A DNA stretch of 32,854 nucleotides from contig CAAGGA010000144.1 of NCBI GenBank assembly GCA_900769275.1, forward strand, positions 1 through 32,854, in the 5' to 3' direction. Shown one piece after another: positions 27,160 through 32,854 of the stretch (the stretch's first letter is position 1; every line of letters begins with the position of its first letter). The position numbers were made by a program, and so were the translations under genes. Source of the stretch: an uncultured Prevotella sp. Lineage in GTDB: Bacteria > Bacteroidota > Bacteroidia > Bacteroidales > Bacteroidaceae. A model generated the notes under the pieces. That model had not been told where the DNA came from and searched no databases. It saw only the letters and a list, made by a program, of their open reading frames with translations.

Positions 27160-28116
27160 ATGGGATTTTTCGGCTTATTCAGCAAAGAGAAGAAACAGAC
27201 GCTCGACAAGGGTCTTGAGAAGACCAAGCAGGGTCTGTTTGACAAGATTGCCCGTGCCGTGGCAGGCAAGAGCAGGGTTGATGATGATGTGCTTGACGAT
27301 TTGGAGGAGGTGCTTATCACAAGCGATGTCGGTGTGGATACTACGTTGAGGATTATTGAGCGCATTGAGAAGCGTGTGGCACGTGACAAATATGTATCTA
27401 CCAGCGAGCTCAACGCCATTCTCAGGGATGAAATAGTTGCACTTCTTGCAGAAAACCATACTGCAGACCTTGAGGACTGGGATTTGCCCTCTACCCACAA
27501 GCCGTATGTCATTCTTGTGGTCGGTGTAAACGGTGTCGGCAAGACTACGACCATAGGCAAGTTGGCGTGGCAGTTCAAGCAGGCGGGCAAGAAAGTGTTC
27601 CTTGGTGCTGCCGATACTTTCCGTGCGGCGGCGGTGGAGCAGTTGTGTATATGGGGTGAAAGGGTTGGTGTTACGGTTATCAGGCAGCAGATGGGCTCCG
27701 ACCCGGCCTCTGTAGCCTTTGATACCATTTCCTCTGCTAAGGCCAACGGTGCGGACGTTGTCCTTATTGATACTGCGGGACGCCTGCACAATAAGGTCGG
27801 ACTGATGAATGAATTGAGGAAGATTAAGGATGTGATGAAGAAGGTGATGCCCGAGGCTCCGGACGAGGTCATGCTTGTGCTTGACGGCTCTACGGGTCAG
27901 AATGCTTTTGAGCAGGCGAAGCAGTTTGCCGCTGTTACCGACATCACGAGTCTGGCGATTACGAAACTTGACGGTACTGCGAAGGGTGGGGTAGTGATAG
28001 GTATCAGCGACCAGCTCAAGGTGCCTGTAAAATATATAGGTCTCGGTGAGGGAATGACAGACCTTCAGCTTTTCAATAACAGGCAATTTGTCGATAGTCT
28101 GTTCGGGAAGGAATAA
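27160..28116 (+). CDS. ftsY: Signal recognition particle receptor FtsY
   Basis: A GTPase that docks SRP-bound ribosomes at the inner membrane. It has 318 residues and lacks the long acidic A domain of E. coli FtsY, as is common in Bacteroidetes; only a short basic/amphipathic start (MGFFGLFSKEKK) remains. Motifs: NG-domain G1 GVNGVGKTT (122-130), DTFRAAA (152-158), G3 DTAGR (204-208) and G4 TKLDGTAKGG (268-277). rimO follows after 9 nt, so the two are co-transcribed. Confidence 0.96.
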   Translation: MGFFGLFSKEKKQTLDKGLEKTKQGLFDKIARAVAGKSRVDDDVLDDLEEVLITSDVGVDTTLRIIERIEKRVARDKYVSTSELNAILRDEIVALLAENHTADLEDWDLPSTHKPYVILVVGVNGVGKTTTIGKLAWQFKQAGKKVFLGAADTFRAAAVEQLCIWGERVGVTVIRQQMGSDPASVAFDTISSAKANGADVVLIDTAGRLHNKVGLMNELRKIKDVMKKVMPEAPDEVMLVLDGSTGQNAFEQAKQFAAVTDITSLAITKLDGTAKGGVVIGISDQLKVPVKYIGLGEGMTDLQLFNNRQFVDSLFGKE

Positions 28117-28125
28117 GTCACCGCT

Positions 28126-29439
28126 ATGAAGAAGAATCAGATAGATATAATAACTCTCGGATGTTCCAAGAATCTTGTCGATAGCGAGTCGCTTATACGC
28201 CTTTGTCGCAGCAAGGGCTATACCTGCAGGCATGATGCAGAGAGCGTTGAGGGAGAGTATGTGGTCATCAATACCTGCGGATTCATTCAGGATGCCAAGC
28301 AGGAGAGCATTGATACGATATTGGAATTTGCACAGGCTCGTGAGAAAGGTCTCATCAGAGGTCTGTACGTTATGGGATGTCTCTCGGAGCGGTATCTGAA
28401 GGAATTGGAGGAGGAGATACCGCAGGTGGACAAATATTATGGCAAGTTCAATTTCAAGGAACTTCTCAATGACCTTCCGATACCAGGGCAGAGTGCTCAC
28501 CGGGAGGTTCAGACCTTGTGTTACAAGACGGAAGCCACACCTTCACATTATTCTTATATTAAGATAAGCGAGGGCTGTGACAGGCATTGCGCATATTGCG
28601 CCATCCCCATCATCACGGGCAGGCACGTCTCCCGACCCATGGAAGATATACTTGAGGAGGTACGCCGTCTTGTCAGTGAGGGTGTCAGAGAGTTTCAGAT
28701 TATCGCGCAGGAACTGACCTACTATGGCGTGGATCTGTACGGAAAGCGGGAGATAGCGCAGTTGATTGACGCAATGGCACGGATAAAGGGCGTGAAGTGG
28801 ATTCGTCTGCATTATGCCTATCCCAATCAGTTTCCGTTTGAACTGATTGATGTAATGCGTCGCCACGACAATGTGTGCAAGTATCTTGACATTGCCTTGC
28901 AGCACATTTCCGACCGTATGCTCGACCGTATGCACCGCAATACGACAAAGGCAGAGACGATGCAGCTGATAGAAAGCCTCCGTAAGGCGATGCCTGGCAT
29001 CCATCTGCGTACGACTCTCATGGTAGGTTTTCCCGGAGAGACGGAGGAGGATTTTCGTGAACTCATTGAGTTTGTCAGGTGGGCGCGCTTCGAGAGGATG
29101 GGTGCTTTTGCCTATTCCGAGGAAGAGGGTACGTACAGTGCTGGGCATTATAAGGATGACGTGCCGCAGGAGGTCAAGGAGGCACGCCTTGCCAAACTGA
29201 TGAGAGTGCAGCAGTCCATTGCCGCTGAAATAGAGGCGGAGAAGATAGGAAAGACCTGCACTGTGGTCATTGACCGCAGGGAGGGAGACTATTACGTTGG
29301 AAGAACGGAGTATTGTTCGCCGGAGGTGGATCCTGAGGTCCTTGTTCCGGTAGCGTTCAAGAGACTCCGCAGAGGATGTTTCTACAATATGGAGATAACA
29401 GGTGCGGAGGAGTTTGACCTCTATGCCAAGCCTTTGTAG
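28126..29439 (+). CDS. rimO: Ribosomal protein S12 methylthiotransferase RimO
   Basis: A radical-SAM enzyme that adds a methylthio group to an aspartate of ribosomal protein S12. In 437 residues, the UPF0004 cluster cysteines are Cys13, Cys51 and Cys85; the radical-SAM CxxxCxxC is Cys151, Cys155 and Cys158 (CDRHCAYC); and the TRAM domain is at the C-terminus (about 370-437). RimO rather than MiaB is indicated by LGCSKNLVDSE and AFAYSEEEGT. It is followed by the octamer-arm region that precedes the HU genes. Confidence 0.96.
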   Translation: MKKNQIDIITLGCSKNLVDSESLIRLCRSKGYTCRHDAESVEGEYVVINTCGFIQDAKQESIDTILEFAQAREKGLIRGLYVMGCLSERYLKELEEEIPQVDKYYGKFNFKELLNDLPIPGQSAHREVQTLCYKTEATPSHYSYIKISEGCDRHCAYCAIPIITGRHVSRPMEDILEEVRRLVSEGVREFQIIAQELTYYGVDLYGKREIAQLIDAMARIKGVKWIRLHYAYPNQFPFELIDVMRRHDNVCKYLDIALQHISDRMLDRMHRNTTKAETMQLIESLRKAMPGIHLRTTLMVGFPGETEEDFRELIEFVRWARFERMGAFAYSEEEGTYSAGHYKDDVPQEVKEARLAKLMRVQQSIAAEIEAEKIGKTCTVVIDRREGDYYVGRTEYCSPEVDPEVLVPVAFKRLRRGCFYNMEITGAEEFDLYAKPL

Positions 29440-29443
29440 CGTT

Positions 29444-29577
29444 TTGTTGTTTAGTTGTTTAGTTGTTTTGTTGGCTGTGCCGCAAATGAGTCGAATACAA
29501 GCAATCAAACAACTAAACAATCAAACAACTAAACAACCAAACAACTAAACAACCAGACAACCAGACAACCAAACAAC
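29444..29577. repeat. Inverted octamer-array arms between rimO and the small HU gene
   Basis: The left arm is TTGTTTAG-type (29444-29472), the core contains CGCAAATGAGTCGA (29481-29494) and the right arm is CAAACAAC-type (29503-29577). The arms are complementary over long stretches. The right arm ends directly at the HU start codon, so the ribosome-binding region consists of the repeat. Confidence 0.85.
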
Positions 29578-29853
29578 ATGAATAACAAGGAATTCATATC
29601 ATCACTGTCAAAACGTACAGGATATAGGACAGATGACGTACAGCGTATGGTGCGCACGTCTGTGGGAGCTGTCATTGACAGTCTTGCAGCAGGTGATTCC
29701 GTCACTCTCGCAAGACTTGGCTCTTTCGACCTAAAGAAGAGAATGGAGCGCATAATCAACAATCCGGGAACGGGACAGCGTATGCTTGTGCCACCGAAAC
29801 TCGTGGTTAATTTCAAGCCGCTTAATTCTGTAAAGGATAGTTTGAATAGTTAA
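29578..29853 (+). CDS. HU/IHF family DNA-binding protein (small)
   Basis: A 91-residue nucleoid protein of standard length. N-terminal helices (about 1-45) are followed by the HU signature region GSFDLKKRMERIINNPGTG (48-66, the loop G-R-N-P-x-T-G being changed to N-N-P-G-T-G) and the basic/proline arm LVPPKLVVNFKP, which inserts in the minor groove. HU proteins act as dimers; a partner could be the HU domain of the next gene. No promoter is seen apart from the repeats. Confidence 0.9.
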   Translation: MNNKEFISSLSKRTGYRTDDVQRMVRTSVGAVIDSLAAGDSVTLARLGSFDLKKRMERIINNPGTGQRMLVPPKLVVNFKPLNSVKDSLNS

Positions 29854-29860
29854 TGATAAG

Positions 29861-29956
29861 TTAGTTGTTTAGTTGTTTAGTTGATGGCTCGACTCCATTG
29901 CGAAGTCAAACAACCAAACAACCAGACAACTAAACAACCAGACAACCAAACAACCA
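29861..29956. repeat. Inverted octamer-array arms between the two HU genes
   Basis: The left arm is at 29861-29884 and the right arm at 29906-29956, just upstream of the HU-LysM start (29967). The core TCGACTCCATTGCG (29889-29902) is the reverse complement of the core at 29481-29494, with 12 of 14 positions shared. The unit therefore occurs in opposite orientation on the two sides of the small HU gene. Confidence 0.85.
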
Positions 29957-29966
29957 AGAAAGTTAA

Positions 29967-31505
29967 ATGCCTACATTAAAAGATATTGCCAAACTGCTCG
30001 TTCAGAAGCATGAGTTGAAACAGCGTGATGCCGAAACGTTTATGACGGCATTCGTTGATACTGTTCTTGAGGGTCTGAAATCCGACCGTCAGGTGAAGAT
30101 AAAGGGGTTCGGTACATTCAAGGTTACTGCCGTTCGTGAACGTGAAAGCATCAATGTCAATACCGGAGAGAGGGTTGTCATCTCCGGACATGACAAGATT
30201 TCCTTTACGCCTGATGCCGTGATGCGTGACATTGTAAACAAGCCCTTTGCGCAATTTGAGACAGTGGTATTGGCTGACGGCGTGGACTTTGAGGATATGT
30301 CCGAAGGCGTAGTTGAGAATGATGAAGAAGCATCTGCAGCAGAAGCGCATTATGAGGTGGAATCTCCTCAGGAGGAGGTTCAGGAGCCTCTGATTATCCC
30401 GATGTCGTCAAATGACGGACGGATAGGGGAGAGTGCGCCAGAGGCAGTACCACCTGTGGGTGATTCTACGGAACAAGCCACATCTGTCGAGAAACCGGTC
30501 GAAGAAGAGACTCTTCCAAAGGTTCTGCCCATAGCAAAGGATGATGCCGTGAGCGATATGCGGGAAGAGACAGAAAGCGAGGCGCGAGAAGAGACAGAAA
30601 GCGAGGCGCAGGAAGAGACAGAAAGCGAGGCGCGGGAAGAGACAGAAAGCGAGGCGCGAGAAGAGACAGAAAGCGAGGCGCGGGAAGAGACAGAAAGCGA
30701 GGCGCGGGAAGAGACCATAGATGAGGCACGGGAGGAAGTTCTCCCAGAGCCGCAGGTAGAAGCCGAGCCTAAGGAAAAGTTAGATTCAGTCTCAGGGGAG
30801 GATGCCGTAATGCCGGAGAGACCCAAGGAAGAAAGACATCACAGGAAGTCACACCACAGACATAGAAACGAAGAACAGGATGATTGCAGAAAACTCTTCA
30901 TCGTATATGCCATCGTGGCAAATATCATCTTTGCATCAATAGCTTTCGTCCTTGGCTACCTGTGTGCTGCAAACAACTGGCTTGGACTTAACAATACGTC
31001 TGACACAACTTCTGTCATGCCGGCAGAATATATAGATGGCGGACACCCAATAGACAAGAGTTCTCAGGCTGCCGTTTGTGATTCTGTGGAAAGAAAGAGA
31101 TCACGGGGTGATACAGACAAGGGCGTTGCGATGGATGAGAAGACGGCACAAAAGCCTGATTCCGCAGTGACGGCATCCGCGAAAGAAAAGACTGCTCAGG
31201 CTGTACAGGGAGGCAAGCCTGCTGTACCTGCGGAAAGCACCTCTCCACGGAAGCTGCCAGAACCAGTGAACTCCGGCAAATATGATTCTGACCCGAGAGT
31301 GCGTACGGGAGCATACACCATCGTTGGTACGGCTACTACGGTAAAGGTACGGGCAGGACAGACATTGAAGTCTATCTCCAAGGCATATCTTGGAGAGGGT
31401 ATGGAATGTTATGTAGAAGTCTTCAATGGCGGTATAAAGGAGGTCTCAGAGGGACAGACGATAAAGATACCGGAATTGCAGTTGAAGAATAGAAAGAAAA
31501 GGTAA
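29967..31505 (+). CDS. Membrane-spanning HU-LysM protein (HU domain, acidic repeats, TM helix, LysM-like domain)
   Basis: A 512-residue protein. Residues 1-92 are an HU domain (GFGTFKV, then the RERESINVNTGERV loop). Residues 95-198 are an acidic linker. Residues 199-246 are six 8-residue repeats (REETESEA, the third QEETESEA), followed by a degenerate REETIDEA. A basic His/Arg patch (290-300) precedes a single transmembrane helix at about 310-333. A Ser/Thr/Lys/Pro-rich linker follows, then a LysM-like domain at about 450-505 (TVKVRAGQTLKSISKAYLG and EGQTIKIPELQ). The positive-inside rule places the HU domain in the cytoplasm and LysM in the periplasm. DNA binding and peptidoglycan binding are inferred from the folds; a nucleoid-to-wall tether is a hypothesis. 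Confidence 0.85.
   Translation: MPTLKDIAKLLVQKHELKQRDAETFMTAFVDTVLEGLKSDRQVKIKGFGTFKVTAVRERESINVNTGERVVISGHDKISFTPDAVMRDIVNKPFAQFETVVLADGVDFEDMSEGVVENDEEASAAEAHYEVESPQEEVQEPLIIPMSSNDGRIGESAPEAVPPVGDSTEQATSVEKPVEEETLPKVLPIAKDDAVSDMREETESEAREETESEAQEETESEAREETESEAREETESEAREETESEAREETIDEAREEVLPEPQVEAEPKEKLDSVSGEDAVMPERPKEERHHRKSHHRHRNEEQDDCRKLFIVYAIVANIIFASIAFVLGYLCAANNWLGLNNTSDTTSVMPAEYIDGGHPIDKSSQAAVCDSVERKRSRGDTDKGVAMDEKTAQKPDSAVTASAKEKTAQAVQGGKPAVPAESTSPRKLPEPVNSGKYDSDPRVRTGAYTIVGTATTVKVRAGQTLKSISKAYLGEGMECYVEVFNGGIKEVSEGQTIKIPELQLKNRKKR
30561..30728 (+). repeat. 24-bp coding minisatellite in the HU-LysM gene
   Basis: Six 24-bp units starting at 30561, 30585, 30609, 30633, 30657 and 30681, differing only in the first codon (CGG, CGA or CAG), and a seventh degenerate unit (30705-30728). 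Being in frame, copy-number changes would alter the linker length without a frameshift. Confidence 0.95.
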
Positions 31506-31516
31506 TGATGTTGTTT

Positions 31517-31625
31517 CTTACGGTTATACGGTTGTACGGAAGTAACAATAAGCCTTGACAAACTTCCGTAAAACCATAAAACCGCAAAACCGTAAAACCG
31601 TATAAGACAACCAGCCAGCAAAACA
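31517..31625. repeat. Inverted ACGGTT/AAACCGT arms between HU-LysM and trpS
   Basis: The core stem TACGGAAGT (31535-31543) pairs with 31562-31570 around an 18-nt loop. Outside it, ACGGTT-type units on the left face several AAAACCGT-type 8-9 nt units on the right (about 31571-31602). The design of paired inverted arms of short tandem units resembles the regions around the HU genes, with a different unit. Confidence 0.75.
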
Positions 31626-31640
31626 ATAAATCAACAAAAT

Positions 31641-32768
31641 ATGGAAAAGATTATTCTTACAGGTGACCGTCCTACGGGTAAACTTCACATCGGACATTAT
31701 GTGGGTTCACTCCGCCGTAGGGTGGAATTGCAGAATTCAGGAGAGTTTGACAAGATTTTCATCATGATAGCCGATGCTCAGGCATTGACCGACAATGCGG
31801 ATAATCCGGAGAAGATACGTCAGAATGTCATAGAGGTGGCACTGGACTATCTCTCTGCCGGGCTCGACCCTCAGAAGTGCAATATCTTCATACAGTCTGC
31901 CGTACCTGAACTGACAGAACTGACATTCTATTATATGAACCTTGTCTCCGTGCAGCGATTGCAGCGCAATCCTACCGTCAAGACGGAGTTGGAGATGCGT
32001 AAGTTTGAGGGAGGCACACCCACAGGATTCTTCTGTTACCCTATTTCGCAGGCGGCAGACATCACCCTTTTCAAGGCAACGACCGTCCCTGTCGGTGAAG
32101 ACCAGAAGCCAATGCTTGAACAGACCAATGAGATAGTGCGCCGTTTCAATCATATCTATGGCGAGACTCTCGTGGAGCCGAAGATTCTTCTTCCGGACAA
32201 TGCTGCCTGTCTGCGCCTGCCGGGAACTGACGGCAAGGCGAAGATGTCAAAGTCTCTCGGCAACTGCATCTATCTCTCCGACACGCCGAAGGAACTGAAG
32301 AAGAAAGTCAATTCCATGTTTACCGACCCTCTTCATCTGAATATTGAGGACCCGGGACATCTTCAGGGAACATATACCGACGAACAGGGCGTGGAGCATC
32401 CATATCAGAATACGGTGTTTGTTTATCTCGATGCTTTCTGTCAGGACAGCGACTTCGAGAAATTCCTTCCTGACTACAAGAACCTTGACGAGATGAAGGC
32501 TCACTATTGCCGTGGCGGTCTCGGAGACGGAACGTGCAAGAAGTTCCTGCTCAACGTACTCAACGACCGTCTCGAACCCATGCGTCAGCGCAGGGCGGAA
32601 TATGAGAAGGATATTCCGGGGGTATATGAGATACTGAGGAGAGGTACGGAGGCTGCCCGTGAGGTCGGCAGGAAAACCCTCGAAGAGGTACGCCACGCCA
32701 TGCGCATCGACTATTTTGACGATAAGGAACTTATTGCTGAGCAGTCCCGGCGGTATGCGGGAGCGTAG
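31641..32768 (+). CDS. trpS: Tryptophan--tRNA ligase
   Basis: A class I synthetase that charges tRNA-Trp. At 375 residues it is longer than the roughly 330 of E. coli, mainly through insertions around the C-terminal domain. Signature motifs: [12 protein letters not shown] (8-19), with HIGH at 16-19, and KMSKS (201-205) in [14 protein letters not shown]. The [11 protein letters not shown] motif for tRNA-synthetase dimer contacts lies between them. No terminator is seen before the window end; a 7-bp repeat follows. Confidence 0.96.
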   Translation: MEKIILTGDRPTGKLHIGHYVGSLRRRVELQNSGEFDKIFIMIADAQALTDNADNPEKIRQNVIEVALDYLSAGLDPQKCNIFIQSAVPELTELTFYYMNLVSVQRLQRNPTVKTELEMRKFEGGTPTGFFCYPISQAADITLFKATTVPVGEDQKPMLEQTNEIVRRFNHIYGETLVEPKILLPDNAACLRLPGTDGKAKMSKSLGNCIYLSDTPKELKKKVNSMFTDPLHLNIEDPGHLQGTYTDEQGVEHPYQNTVFVYLDAFCQDSDFEKFLPDYKNLDEMKAHYCRGGLGDGTCKKFLLNVLNDRLEPMRQRRAEYEKDIPGVYEILRRGTEAAREVGRKTLEEVRHAMRIDYFDDKELIAEQSRRYAGA

Positions 32769-32793
32769 GTTCTTAGGTATTAGGTATTAGTTT

Positions 32794-32850
32794 TTAGGTT
32801 GTTGGTTGTTGGTTGTTGGTTGTTGGGTGTTGGTTGTTGGTCGTTGGTTA
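32794..32850. repeat. GGTTGTT 7-bp tandem array after trpS
   Basis: About seven to eight units of a 7-nt G/T-rich repeat (GTTGTTG type) with a few changes reach the window edge. It looks like one arm of the same class of inverted-arm regions seen around the HU genes; the complementary arm would lie outside the window. Confidence 0.75.
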
Positions 32851-32854
32851 CTAA

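Noticed and set aside
27175..28500. 441-codon antisense frame opposite ftsY and rimO
   Set aside because: It is a shadow of two well-supported genes; no protein motifs are seen in its translation.
29503..29577. Octamer array considered as a CRISPR
   Set aside because: The units are 8 nt and directly adjacent, with no spacers and no cas genes.
30380..30826. Ser/Arg-rich antisense frame opposite the HU-LysM repeats
   Set aside because: Its repetitive protein simply mirrors the 24-bp repeat on the coding strand.

Overview
The window looks like a chromosomal segment of a Bacteroidales bacterium, most likely Prevotella or a close relative (Prevotellaceae). Four things point there. Nearly every promoter that can be read has the Bacteroidetes form (TTTG, about 19-20 nt, then TAnnTTTG). 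Shine-Dalgarno sites are rare. The protein families and gene order are typical of the group (DUF3822 next to rsmD; rsfS-ftsH-cdsA; ftsY-rimO followed by two HU genes). Short AAC/CAA-rich tandem repeats lie between genes. The genus is an inference.

Layout: 1-356 holds a repeat element and the degP/htrA promoter, and degP follows (357-1832). A repeat-rich non-coding stretch (1833-2686) leads to rplU-rpmA. Facing left are pepD (3421-4881) and a UPF0104/flippase-like membrane protein (4953-5948). A 199-bp hairpin element with 16-bp terminal inverted repeats separates these from a rightward run rsmA-frr-rsgA-mnmA-MFS exporter (6309-11137). A leftward RecD-like helicase (11159-12607) is divergent from DUF3822-rsmD-dnaG (12782-16355). 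The 3' end of dnaG overlaps a leftward MATE exporter (16329-17630). alaS and a small MerR regulator point right (17766-20952); cdsA, ftsH and rsfS point left (21130-24519). A tRNA-Gln(CTG) at 24813-24883 is followed by a leftward acyl-CoA synthetase (25162-26823). The last part is rightward: ftsY, rimO, a small HU, a membrane-spanning HU-LysM protein, and trpS (27160-32768).

Most genes are core housekeeping. They cover ribosome and translation functions (rplU, rpmA, rsmA, frr, rsgA, rsmD, rimO, rsfS, mnmA, alaS, trpS, tRNA-Gln), replication and nucleoid (dnaG, HU), and envelope and protein targeting (ftsY, ftsH, cdsA, degP). There is no prophage, insertion sequence, CRISPR array or toxin-antitoxin module.

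The unusual content lies in two places. The first is the 512-residue HU-LysM protein at 29967-31505. It joins a DNA-binding HU domain to an acidic tandem-repeat linker, one membrane helix and a predicted periplasmic LysM-like domain, an architecture suited to tying the nucleoid to the cell wall. The second is the intergenic DNA, which carries a long-hairpin element in two copies, a cluster of perfect palindromes, and a family of paired inverted octamer-repeat arms around the HU genes.
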